Positions 1 through 7,099 of a stretch of DNA of 19,075 bases are shown here, one piece after another. This DNA comes from an uncultured Collinsella sp. (GTDB lineage Bacteria; Actinomycetota; Coriobacteriia; Coriobacteriales; Coriobacteriaceae), in the NCBI GenBank assembly GCA_902492545.1, contig CABULX010000036.1, forward strand, positions 1 to 19,075, read 5' to 3'. The first letter of the stretch is position 1. Each line of letters opens with the position of its first letter. A program made the position numbers and the translations under genes. Under the pieces are notes generated by a model. That model saw only the letters and a program-made list of their open reading frames with translations, was not told where the DNA came from and did no database searches.

Positions 1-6
1 TATCAC

Positions 7-36
7 TACACCCCACTAAAGCAGGGGGTATTTTTC
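7..36 (+). terminator. Probable rho-independent terminator of a gene left of the window
   Basis: A short stem (TAC plus CCCC at 7-14 pairing with GGGGGTA at 24-30, one bulged A) with a 9-nt loop runs straight into TTTTTC. It would end a plus-strand transcript entering from the left and insulate the DeoR gene. The stem is short, so this is only a moderate call. Confidence 0.4.
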
Positions 37-150
37 TCAAAAAAGTGATGATTGGCCCGTTTGGGGCGCCTGTCGCAAAGCTGCGGCACTCTGATACAAT
101 TTGTTCGTTATTGTTTGATTTGTACGCATGCGGAATTGCGAGGTCCCGTT

Positions 151-915
151 GTGATTAAGGCGGAGCGTCAGGATAAGGTTCGACAACTACTTGAGGAACA
201 GGGCACGGTGTCGGTCAAGGAGATCTCGGATGCGCTGGGCGTTTCGGACATGACCATCCGCCGTGATCTTGAGGAGCTCGCAAGCTTGGGCGAAATCGAG
301 CGCGTGCACGGCGGCGCTCGCAGCGCCCAGGGCCGTCCCCACGCCATGCTTCGTCACGAGTACTCTCACAGTGAAAAGCGCACCAAGCATGCCGAGGAAA
401 AGCTGCAGATTGCACGTCGCGCCGTGGAGCTTATCGAGGAAGGTTCGACCATCTTTTTGGGTACGGGCACCACGGTGGGGCAGATGGCCTCGATGCTGCC
501 GGCGTTTCGCCTGCGTATTGTGACCAACTCGCTTTCGGTGTTTAACCTGCTCGAGGAGCGCGAGGACTGTGATCTGTGCCTGGTGGGCGGCATGTACCGT
601 CGTCGCACCGCTGCCTTTGTAGGTCCCACGGCCGAGGACACCCTGCGCGCGCTGGGGATCGACGCGGCGTTTATCGGCGCCAACGGCATTTTGGATGGCG
701 ACGTGTCCACATCCAACATGGACGAGGGCCGCATCCAGCAGCTCGCCTTTAGCAAGGCCGATTCGCGCTATCTCATCGCCGACTCCAGCAAGATCGGCAA
801 GCGCGACTTCTACACCTTCTGTCGCCTGGACAGTTTGGATGCCGTGGTGTGCGAGCCGGGCGTCGCCGCCGAGGATCGTGCCGCCATCGAGGAACACACG
901 CAGGTCATCTGCTAG
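151..915 (+). CDS. DeoR/GlpR-family sugar-responsive transcriptional regulator
   Basis: About 254 residues, the usual DeoR length. The N-terminus (about residues 4-57) is the family's winged helix-turn-helix, with the signature VSVKEISDALGVSDMTIRRD and then HGGA. The rest is the DeoRC sensor domain, with GTGTTVGQ, VTNS, GGMYRRRTAAFVGP, FIGANGI and LIADSSK, a fold that binds phosphorylated sugars in family members. I chose GTG at 151 because AGG (141-143) lies 7 nt upstream and the protein then begins where homologues do; an in-frame ATG at 52 would add 33 unrelated residues. No sugar operon is co-directional here, so its targets may lie to the left or be the lac units. A broken second copy lies at 5075-5461. 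The DeoR family is sure; the ligand is unknown. Confidence 0.9.
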   Translation: MIKAERQDKVRQLLEEQGTVSVKEISDALGVSDMTIRRDLEELASLGEIERVHGGARSAQGRPHAMLRHEYSHSEKRTKHAEEKLQIARRAVELIEEGSTIFLGTGTTVGQMASMLPAFRLRIVTNSLSVFNLLEEREDCDLCLVGGMYRRRTAAFVGPTAEDTLRALGIDAAFIGANGILDGDVSTSNMDEGRIQQLAFSKADSRYLIADSSKIGKRDFYTFCRLDSLDAVVCEPGVAAEDRAAIEEHTQVIC

Positions 916-1034
916 CTAACGCTATGGGATTGCCAACAGGCGATGCGGGAGGACTTTTACCTCCTGTCATTGTGGGAACCAGCGCGTCAGCGCTACGCGA
1001 TATGACGCGCAAATGAGGACTCCACTATCAAATC

Positions 1035-1172
1035 GTCTCAACCTGTAACATCTAGACGTCCAAAACCGGTCTTAGTGTTACAGATTGAGACAATTCGGCG
1101 GGGTCTACCTTGTTTGTCTCGATCTGTAACGGTTAGGACTTAAAAACTCGGCTACGTGTTACAGATCGAGAC
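1035..1172 (+). repeat. Array 1: two 57-bp palindromic elements (R1, R2)
   Basis: R1 is 1035-1091 and R2 is 1116-1172, a pitch of 81 bp. Each has 16-nt arms of the type GTCTCRATCTGTAACA and its reverse complement around a 25-nt core. R2 has perfect arms that extend to 18 bp (1113-1130 and 1158-1175); R1 has one arm mismatch. The cores contain TAG...AAAA...CTA or a close variant. The array lies between the DeoR stop and the convergent GntR stop. No conventional intrinsic terminator is visible for either gene here. Bases 916-1034 hold only a weak hairpin (948-952 with 960-964) with no T-run. Confidence 0.9.
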
Positions 1173-1187
1173 AAAAGAAAAAGAACA

Positions 1188-1907
1188 TTAGGACTTGAAA
1201 ATAAAGTTTTGATAAGGGATTCGCCCAGTTAAGACGGTGCGGCAGACAATTGAGATTAGTTTGCCTCCGGAGTCGTAAGCATAATGAGTCAGTTCGATGA
1301 CCGGAAGTTTTGCAACACCATAATTACTGGCTTCGGAATCGCTAAGCTGACGTGCTCTATAGCTTTCCCTAACAGATTGGATAGACTTGGACAAGTCGTC
1401 CATGATTCTGCTAAATGCCTGAAAATCTAACTGGTTATTCGGAACGCGCGACTTTGAAATGAAGAACGTATCAGCGCCTATGAAGCTGCCTTCAAGTTCG
1501 TAGGTCAATTCAAGACGCTGAATTTTGTCGCGACTTTGACATCCAAATTGTTGGAGCATCATTACGGAAATTGGACGACCTGATGTGAGGCCGCCGAAAT
1601 GTTTGGTGATGGCATCCGGATCAACGCCATCGCAATGGCTTGCAAAGTCAAAGTCTAAAAGTGAATTGAGCTCGCTAACGCGTTTCGGTGCAACAAACGA
1701 CCCCTTACCTTGGATTCGATAGATACTTCCACGACGCTCCAGCTCACTCATGGCAAGTCGGACGGTTGTTCTGCTTACGGCGTATTCGTCGCAGAGTTCC
1801 ATTTCTGTTGGAAGTTTATCGTCTGCTTGATATTCATCGACGATCTGCTTGAGCAGCGCGTCGGTGAGCTGTAAATAGAGTGGCCGTTTTTCGTGTGTAT
1901 CGAGCAT
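1188..1907 (-). CDS. GntR-family (HutC subfamily) transcriptional regulator with UTRA domain
   Basis: About 239 residues. Residues about 5-70 form the GntR winged helix, with PLYLQLTDALLKQI, LPTEMELCDEYAVSRTTVRLA and a wing RIQGKGSFVA. The rest matches the UTRA effector-binding fold that senses small molecules, often sugar phosphates, in this subfamily. I prefer ATG at 1907, which has GAGG 5 nt upstream; an upstream in-frame ATG at 1925 has only AGG about 10 nt away. It is the second gene of a minus-strand pair, 72 bp behind the DUF7916-like gene, and that pair diverges from the EIICB gene. It is therefore the likely local regulator, probably acting at the palindrome 2947-2964. Its codon use looks more AT-rich than the lac genes to the right. 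Confidence 0.88.
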   Translation of the reverse strand: MLDTHEKRPLYLQLTDALLKQIVDEYQADDKLPTEMELCDEYAVSRTTVRLAMSELERRGSIYRIQGKGSFVAPKRVSELNSLLDFDFASHCDGVDPDAITKHFGGLTSGRPISVMMLQQFGCQSRDKIQRLELTYELEGSFIGADTFFISKSRVPNNQLDFQAFSRIMDDLSKSIQSVRESYRARQLSDSEASNYGVAKLPVIELTHYAYDSGGKLISIVCRTVLTGRIPYQNFIFKS

Positions 1908-1979
1908 TAGAGCCTCAGTTTGCATGTTGGTTATACCTGATGGTTGCCTCAGTCGGGATGTAACGTGGGCAAGGTAACC

Positions 1980-2900
1980 TTAACGTATCACAGAGCGGCT
2001 CAGCATGACGATCTGATGCCTGTATCCACGAAGGGCTTGTCCGAGCGTGAAGATATTCTGGGGCAGGCAAATACCGTTCATGGAGTCCCCGATATGTTGG
2101 AGGTCAGCGCCGGCTGCTTTTGCTGCAAGGCCTATTTTCTTAATGGTCTCGCTGTCGCAGGAGTCTTGACTCGTCCCGTTCGCCGCCATGACGAGAACCT
2201 TCTCTTCAATTGACTTGCCTACGTTGTGGGATCGTACAAAGTCTACGATGGCGCGCAGGTCTGCTTCTTGGAAGCAAGGGACGGTGTAGGGGGCTGGCAC
2301 GAGAAGGATATCGACGCCGAGGTCAACAAACTTGCGCGCAATTTCGAGCGTCATGACAGGTTCCGCAACGCCCGCTCCATGCATTTTTCCGGCTATGACC
2401 AGGCCATTGAAATGCTCTTTGGAGAGTTTAATCGAATGGGCGATTGCATCGTTGGAGACGCCGGTTCCAGGGTTGCCCGTCAGGCAGATAAAATCAAATC
2501 CGAGTTCGTTAGCCTTTTCTAAGGTCTTGGGAGAGACGCGACGACCCATGGGGATTTCCGTTCGGGATTCAGACATCTCTGCCTCGTTATCAACTGGCTC
2601 CAGATTGACGCCAATGGGCCTTCCGCATGCTCGCTTCACCCAAGTGACCGGGTTTTCATTGAGATCATCTGGAATACCGGCAATAACTGGATCGAACACA
2701 TCGAGCGCGTTAAACAGAAGCAGGTCGGCACCTGCGGCACGTTCGATTTCTGCATTAGTAACGCCGCCGAGAAATTGGGAAGAGGGTACGTTTTCCGCCA
2801 TGATGGTACGTCCCTCGGAAGCCAGAATTGCCTGTTTTAGATCCATGGGTGACGTGGCGGCAAAATCGGATGCGGACATGTTCAGTAATCGTTTGGGCAT
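1980..2900 (-). CDS. TIM-barrel-like protein of unknown function (DUF7916-type), PTS-associated
   Basis: 306 residues, starting at ATG 2900 with AAAGGAAG about 6 nt upstream. It begins KRLLNMSASDFA and contains ASEGRTIMAENV, GVTNAEIERAAGADLLLFNALD, GRPIGVNLEPVD, FICLTGNPGTGVSN, GKMHGAG, LLVPAPYTVP and LQHIGDS, ending in RGYRHQIVMLSRSVIR. From memory this matches a family often mislabelled as haloacid dehalogenase or PEP mutase-like and now termed DUF7916. The alternation of beta-strands with glycine-rich loops suggests a TIM barrel. There is no signal peptide or membrane segment. It is transcribed before gntR and diverges from an EIICB gene, so a role in handling or sensing the imported sugar phosphate is plausible. 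No activity is assigned; the family name is from recall. Confidence 0.75.
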   Translation of the reverse strand: MPKRLLNMSASDFAATSPMDLKQAILASEGRTIMAENVPSSQFLGGVTNAEIERAAGADLLLFNALDVFDPVIAGIPDDLNENPVTWVKRACGRPIGVNLEPVDNEAEMSESRTEIPMGRRVSPKTLEKANELGFDFICLTGNPGTGVSNDAIAHSIKLSKEHFNGLVIAGKMHGAGVAEPVMTLEIARKFVDLGVDILLVPAPYTVPCFQEADLRAIVDFVRSHNVGKSIEEKVLVMAANGTSQDSCDSETIKKIGLAAKAAGADLQHIGDSMNGICLPQNIFTLGQALRGYRHQIVMLSRSVIR

Positions 2901-2946
2901 TGTTACTTCCTTTGACTAGAACGACAGGCTTGTGACATTGTCTCTA

Positions 2947-2964
2947 ATATTGTTACAACAATAT
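2947..2964. promoter_or_regulatory. Perfect 18-bp palindrome, candidate GntR operator
   Basis: ATATTGTTACAACAATAT is a perfect dyad placed just downstream of the predicted start of the minus-strand operon that encodes the GntR regulator. GntR-family sites are commonly short dyads of this kind, so autorepression is the simple reading. The link to this GntR is inferred. Confidence 0.55.
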
Positions 2965-2973
2965 ATTCAATAT

Positions 2974-3001
2974 GTTATATCCAATCGGTGAACGGTTGCA
3001 A
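2974..3001 (-). promoter_or_regulatory. Promoter of the DUF7916-gntR operon with overlapping operator-like motif
   Basis: On the minus strand TTGCAA (2996-3001) is followed after 16 nt by TATAAC (2974-2979). These match the -35 and -10 consensus at 4 and 5 of 6 positions. The motif CGGTGAACGGTT (2986-2997) overlaps the -35 box and spacer, which suits a repressor. The predicted start is near 2967. Confidence 0.6.
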
Positions 3002-3060
3002 GCTTATTGTACTGCTCGGAAAAAATAGCCTTTAACTGGGAAAACCTTATATTAATCAAC

Positions 3061-3118
3061 TACCGTTCACCGAATATGTATTTGAATTCTTGACATATCG
3101 ACAAAGCGGAAAAAGAAT
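3061..3118 (+). promoter_or_regulatory. Promoter of EIICB gene A with inverted copy of the CGGT motif upstream
   Basis: TTGACA (3090-3095) and AAGAAT (3113-3118) are separated by 17 nt. ACCGTTCACCG (3062-3072) is the exact reverse complement of the motif at 2986-2996, 65 bp away, so the two copies face each other across the divergent promoter region. The promoter would give a leader of about 140 nt, which includes an imperfect dyad at 3165-3197 (GTATTCACTTA ... TAAGTGGATAC). The whole 2901-3265 gap is thus regulatory; I see no gene in it. Confidence 0.6.
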
Positions 3119-3265
3119 TGGTTATGACAAATCGCGCAAATGATATTACATTTCGCACAAGAACGTATTCACTTACATAAGTGGAATAAGTGGATACAAA
3201 CGGGGACGACGACGGTTGAGTCCGGATAAATCGTTACGTGCCCGGGAATCATGAAAGGATGTGTT

Positions 3266-4960
3266 ATGGACGCTATCGTCAAATTCCTTGAAAAACACCA
3301 GCCCCTCTTCGACAAAATCTCGAGGAACATTTATCTGGTGGCGATTAAGGATGGCTTTCTCTCGAATATGCCAATTGTGCTGTTCTCGAGCCTGTTCCTT
3401 CTTCTTTCGACGCTCCCTGCCTATGTAGGCATCACGCTTCCGTCTGAGGTGCTGGATTTCTTCAATAAAATCTATGCATATACCATGGGACTTCTTGGCA
3501 TTATGGTGGCCGGCACCACGGCGAGCTCACTTGCCATGTCGATGAACCGTCGCATGCCTTCGGGTAAATCTCTCAACCCCACCTCGTGCATGGTTTGTGC
3601 CATGTGCGGCATGCTCTTGCTATCGGTGACGAACGATGTTGTCTCGATTGGCGGAGCAGATACATCTGTTTTTGAAACCGGCTATATGGGAACCAAGGGT
3701 TTTCTCGCTGCGTTCGTAGCCGCATTCTTGACCGTTAATATCTATAAGGTGTGCATTAGCCATAATGTGACGATCAAGCTTCCCAAAGAGGTCCCTGGCT
3801 CTATTGCGCAGAGTTTTCGCGATATCTTTGCATTTGGGTTTTCGATCCTTGCGTGCGCTTTTATCGATCTTGCGAGCCGCAAGCTGCTTGCTGTGCCGTT
3901 CGCCAATTTGGTATCCGCTCTCATCTCGCCGCTGTTCTCCGCGGTCGACACCTATCCTGGCATGGCGCTTATCGAAGGCGCGGTCGCGCTTTTCCAATTT
4001 ATGGGTATCCACGGTGCTTCGGTTGTCATGAGTCCGATCAATGCTGCGCTCTACGGCAATACCGTTACCAATCTTGAGGTTTTCCAAGCAGGTGGACACC
4101 CGTCAATTGCTCTCACGCAGGACTTTACAAGCTTCATCGGCGGTCTGGGCGGTTCTGGCTGCACGTTCATCGTTCCTATTATCCTGATCATGTTTATGCG
4201 CTCCAAGCAGCTTAAAGCCATGGGCAAGGCATCGATTATCCCGGTGATTTTTGGAGTTAACGAGCCCGTTATCTTCGGTATGCCGATTGTTCTTAATCCC
4301 TATATGTTCGTGCCCTTCCTAGTGGCTCCTATGGTCAACGCCATTATCGGTAAATTTTTCATTGACGTCATTGGAATGAACGCCCCCATGTATACCATGC
4401 CGTGGGCGCTTCCCGGCCCAATCGGTGCGTTCCTCACCACGGGTCTCGATCTGCGTTCTCTCGTATTGATGGCAGTGCTGTTGGTCGTTGACTTTGTGAT
4501 TTACTATCCGTTCTGCAAGGCGTATGACCATCAGCTTTGTTTGGAAGAGTCTGCAAAGGAGACTGCAGGAAACTCGGATGCAGATGCTATTGCCGCACAG
4601 GAAAATGTCGCAAAAGCTCTCGAGGCGGTAAAGGACAAGGCGGAGCAGATCCGCGTGCTTGTGCTTTGCCAGGGTGCCGGCACTTCGACTCTCTTGGCAA
4701 ATGCTCTTCGCGAAGGTGCCGCTGCTAAGGGTATCGATCTGGTTTCTCAGTCCGGTGCGTACGGAAGCCACTATGAGACGATGGATCAGTACAACGTGAT
4801 TGTTCTGGCGCCCCAGGCACGCATGTACTATGACGCTATGAAGGCCGATACCGATCGCCTTGGAATTAAACTGCTCACCACAAGGGGCAAGGAGTATATC
4901 GACCTTACCAACGATCCCGAAGGTGCAATTGACTGGATCGTTCAGGAGCTGGCCAAATAG
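3266..4960 (+). CDS. PTS EIICB permease, lactose/cellobiose (Lac) family, unit A
   Basis: 564 residues. The N-terminal EIIC domain (about 1-420) is a multi-span membrane transporter that carries a disaccharide across the membrane. It has FMGIHG (His about 249) and VNEPVIFGMP (Glu about 333), the positions of the family's His and Glu sugar-site residues. A charged Ala/Glu-rich linker leads to a cytoplasmic EIIB domain with the phospho-accepting Cys about 468 in LCQGAGTST. I chose ATG 3266, preceded by AAAGGA at 3254-3259; it gives MDAIVKFLEK, matching the paralogues, whereas the ATG at 3251 lies just upstream of that ribosome site. No glycosidase gene is paired with it. It diverges from the DUF7916-like gene and gntR. 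EIIA is absent. The substrate is not decided by sequence. Confidence 0.93.
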   Translation: MDAIVKFLEKHQPLFDKISRNIYLVAIKDGFLSNMPIVLFSSLFLLLSTLPAYVGITLPSEVLDFFNKIYAYTMGLLGIMVAGTTASSLAMSMNRRMPSGKSLNPTSCMVCAMCGMLLLSVTNDVVSIGGADTSVFETGYMGTKGFLAAFVAAFLTVNIYKVCISHNVTIKLPKEVPGSIAQSFRDIFAFGFSILACAFIDLASRKLLAVPFANLVSALISPLFSAVDTYPGMALIEGAVALFQFMGIHGASVVMSPINAALYGNTVTNLEVFQAGGHPSIALTQDFTSFIGGLGGSGCTFIVPIILIMFMRSKQLKAMGKASIIPVIFGVNEPVIFGMPIVLNPYMFVPFLVAPMVNAIIGKFFIDVIGMNAPMYTMPWALPGPIGAFLTTGLDLRSLVLMAVLLVVDFVIYYPFCKAYDHQLCLEESAKETAGNSDADAIAAQENVAKALEAVKDKAEQIRVLVLCQGAGTSTLLANALREGAAAKGIDLVSQSGAYGSHYETMDQYNVIVLAPQARMYYDAMKADTDRLGIKLLTTRGKEYIDLTNDPEGAIDWIVQELAK

Positions 4961-4995
4961 TGGATGCACTTCGTCGTTGATTCGTCGGTGTATGG

Positions 4996-5036
4996 TACGG
5001 CCCCGCAGCTTATTGAGCTGCGGGGCCGTATTTCGT
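4996..5036 (+). terminator. Rho-independent terminator of EIICB gene A
   Basis: A 15-bp perfect stem (4996-5010 with 5016-5030, core GGCCCCGCAGCT) closes a 5-nt loop TATTG and is followed by TTTCGTT. It lies 35 bp after the stop codon. Confidence 0.85.
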
Positions 5037-5074
5037 TGAGTATCTAATTGAGACAATGCGCGCAACCGTCGTGA

Positions 5075-5461
5075 GATCGCATTGGCGCTCTCCGAGTCAC
5101 CGACAAACTGTCTTCCATCTATGTGACCAATTCGCTTTCGGCCTTTAGCCTGCTCGAGGCGCGCGAAGACTGCGACCTGTGCCTCGTGGGCGGTATGTAC
5201 CGTCGCCGCACCGCCGCTTTTGTGGGGCCAACGGCCGAGGATACTCTGCGTGCGTTGGGTATCGATGCGGCGTTTATCGGCGCCAACGGCATTCTGGATG
5301 GCGACGTGTCTACGTCCAACATGGACGAGGGCCGTATCCAGCAGCTCGCCTTTAGCAAGGCCGATGCGCGCTATCTGATTGCCGACTCCAGCAGGATCGG
5401 CAGGCGATACTTCTGCCCCCTGCCGGCGCAGGGGTACCGCTTTACAATGACGCGCAAATAA
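5075..5461 (+). pseudogene. Truncated DeoR-family regulator remnant (sensor-domain fragment)
   Basis: Bases 5120-5410 align without gaps to 517-807 of the intact DeoR gene at about 88% identity by hand count, and most differences are at third codon positions. The fragment keeps VTNSLSAFSLLE, GGMYRRRTAAFVGPTAEDTL, FIGANGILDGDVSTSNMDEG and LIADSSRIG. The winged-helix half is missing; in frame there is only a stop at 5072-5074. At the other end homology stops after about codon RRYF, and the frame runs through unrelated PLPAQGYRFTMTRK to a stop at 5459-5461. It can encode neither DNA binding nor a full sensor domain. The synonymous bias suggests it was a working gene until recently, not a fresh copy of the left gene. 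Confidence 0.85.
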
Positions 5462-5498
5462 CTTTGGGCAACAAGGATGAGGCTATTCTGAGATATGA

Positions 5499-6731
5499 CT
5501 AGACTCCGTATCTCGTCTTTATGTCCCTTGAGAATGAATCGTAGTCTTCATAGAGCCCTTCTCTGCTTTCATCCTCGGCGTGGTTTACACGTTCAAGGAG
5601 CTTATCCTTTGAAGCCTCTTTTGTTATTGCGGCCTCGCCATCGGGTATTGTGGCTTGCAAGAATAGTTCTAGAGCATGGACGTCTTTGAGTATGTAGCCC
5701 GTCGAACGACCCGCTCCTGTTTTTTCGATTGCGCTGCAACTAACAAGCTGGCCGAGGGTTCGTTTAACGGTTACCTCGCTGATATCGGGGCAGCTGGACC
5801 GGATGTCGGATTTCTTAATGACGCCGGGTCTCTGTTGAAATAGAACAGCGATGCGCGCTTGCTTCGACATGGGACGAGTGCTTGATTCAATTAAGGTACG
5901 CTGCTCGAGCTGTCGGTAGGCGGCCAGGGTTGTTCCGAGCATGAAACGGATAAAGGGTACTTCGGTGTTTTGATTTTCATTCCATCCAGTGGAGCTTGCA
6001 GCGAGGGCGTTGTAGTAAAGCGCTTTGTTGTCTTCAATAAGTCGTTCGATGCTGATGTAACGCGCAACATCGTATCCAGTCTTTTCGAGCAGCAGCGTTG
6101 TAAGGAGCCGGCTCATCCTGCCATTGCCATCGTTGAAGGGATGAATGCTAACAAAATCGAAGATAAAGCGGAGCGATATAAGGAGGGGATCGCAAACTTG
6201 GCGAGATAAAGCATCGTTGAGGGACTGGCAGGCTTCTCTAATAAGACCCGGGGTTGCTAGAGCCGAAGGGGGCCTAAAGCGCACAAATCGATTACCTTGA
6301 TCGTCAATGGAGACGATTTCGTTATCGCCATCTTTCCAATGGCCTCCATACGAGATTGCCGTGTGCGCCATGAGGTCACGATGCAACTGCAGAATGACCG
6401 ATGGCGTTACGGGAATGGAATCGTGTTGCTCGTGAATAAGCGACAGCACATCTCGGTATCCAGCGATTTCTTCCTCTGCGCGGGAGCTTGGCTTGGCGGA
6501 ATACGCCATGATCGCTTTGAGTCTTTTTTGGGTGGTAACAATTCCTTCAAGTCCGTTGGAGGATCGGGTGCTTTGGATCTTAGCCTCCTCCATTAGGGAC
6601 GATAGAAGCTCGGGTTTGACTTGACTCAGAGCAAGCTGACGGCCTTTATGCTCGCGTATCGAGAGGAGGAGGTTGGTGATTGGAGTTGCTTCGAGTTCCG
6701 CTGGGACTGTGGTGTAATCGAACTGGCGCAT
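5499..6731 (-). CDS. Fic-family adenylyltransferase with N-terminal inhibitory helix and C-terminal winged helix
   Basis: 410 residues. The Fic core carries HPFNDGNGRMSR (about 197-208), the complete HxFx(D/E)GNGRxxR motif needed to transfer AMP from ATP to a protein hydroxyl. SNGLEG (about 58-63) fits the (S/T)xxxE(G/N) inhibitory helix of class II Fic proteins, whose Glu blocks productive ATP binding, so activity is probably self-restrained. Residues about 288-350 (SKQARIAVLF, DISEVTVKRTLGQLV, GRSTGYIL) look like a winged helix. The last 50 residues are charged and without a recognised domain. ATG 6731 is preceded by AAAGGAG, which overlaps the first operator site. It is a single gene between the DeoR remnant and unit B, unrelated to sugar use. 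Target protein unknown. Autoregulation through the winged helix is an inference. Confidence 0.92.
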   Translation of the reverse strand: MRQFDYTTVPAELEATPITNLLLSIREHKGRQLALSQVKPELLSSLMEEAKIQSTRSSNGLEGIVTTQKRLKAIMAYSAKPSSRAEEEIAGYRDVLSLIHEQHDSIPVTPSVILQLHRDLMAHTAISYGGHWKDGDNEIVSIDDQGNRFVRFRPPSALATPGLIREACQSLNDALSRQVCDPLLISLRFIFDFVSIHPFNDGNGRMSRLLTTLLLEKTGYDVARYISIERLIEDNKALYYNALAASSTGWNENQNTEVPFIRFMLGTTLAAYRQLEQRTLIESSTRPMSKQARIAVLFQQRPGVIKKSDIRSSCPDISEVTVKRTLGQLVSCSAIEKTGAGRSTGYILKDVHALELFLQATIPDGEAAITKEASKDKLLERVNHAEDESREGLYEDYDSFSRDIKTRYGV

Positions 6732-6739
6732 GCGGCTCC

Positions 6740-6814
6740 TTTCGGTATCACGAACATACTTTCGATATCATAATACCATTAAATGATACCGAAAGTATGT
6801 TCGTGATACCGAAA
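6740..6814. promoter_or_regulatory. Four-site inverted operator array upstream of fic
   Basis: Two 32-bp arms (6740-6771 and 6783-6814) are reverse complements with a single mismatch and an 11-bp centre. Each arm holds two copies of TTTCGGTATCA exactly 20 bp apart: forward at 6740 and 6760 (one base changed in the second), reverse at 6784 and 6804. The copy nearest the gene touches the ribosome-binding site and the AT-rich centre could hold the -10 box, so bound protein would block both transcription and initiation. Confidence 0.75.
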
Positions 6815-6868
6815 ACTGGAAACCATGGTTCATAACTGCTTGGAAAGTTCGGATTTGACTATCTTATT

Positions 6869-7005
6869 GTCTTGATCTGTAACAGTTAGACGGTTAAAAG
6901 TGGGCTACGTGTTACAGATTGAGATCTTTCAGCCCTGGTCGCCCGTTCGTCTAAATCTATAACAGTTAGGATTGAAAATCCCTGCTAGATGTTACAGATT
7001 GAGAC
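6869..7005 (+). repeat. Array 2: two 57-bp palindromic elements (R3, R4)
   Basis: R3 is 6869-6925 and R4 is 6949-7005, a pitch of 80 bp. They are the most diverged copies. R3 arms pair with three G-T wobbles. R4 has two imperfect positions, and its core contains its own small hairpin (GGATT gaaa ATCC). This is the only array not between convergent genes; it lies beyond the terminator of lacG unit B and upstream of fic. Confidence 0.85.
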
Positions 7006-7030
7006 AAACGGCCTGCTCGGGCCGAGCCAA

Positions 7031-7077
7031 AACAAAAAAGGCCGCATGCGAACCCGTGGAGGGATTCGCATGCGGCC
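7031..7077 (-). terminator. Rho-independent terminator of the unit B lacE-lacG operon
   Basis: A perfect 13-bp stem (7040-7052 with 7065-7077, GGCCGCATGCGAA) is followed on the minus strand by TTTTTTGTTTT. It lies 23 bp after the lacG stop. Confidence 0.9.
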
Positions 7078-7099
7078 GACAGGGGATATGCGGCTGAAG

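Noticed and set aside
1035..1172. CRISPR array
   Set aside because: The 57-bp repeats diverge between copies, are strong palindromes with 22-24-nt spacers, occur only 2-3 per locus, and no cas gene is present.
1113..1175. The 57-bp elements as ordinary intrinsic terminators
   Set aside because: The stems are AT-rich to mixed, the loops are large, most copies lack a T-run after the stem, and separate proper terminators exist for the operons of units B, C and D.
5417..5434. Hairpin CCCCTGC/GCAGGGG at the end of the DeoR remnant as a terminator
   Set aside because: The 7-bp stem is followed by TACCGCTTTAC, not a T-run; it may be a scar of the truncation.
6869..7005. Integron attC sites
   Set aside because: GTTAGAC in R3 resembles a core site, but the other copies do not keep GTTRRRY/RYYYAAC boxes, there are no cassettes between copies, and no integrase is seen.
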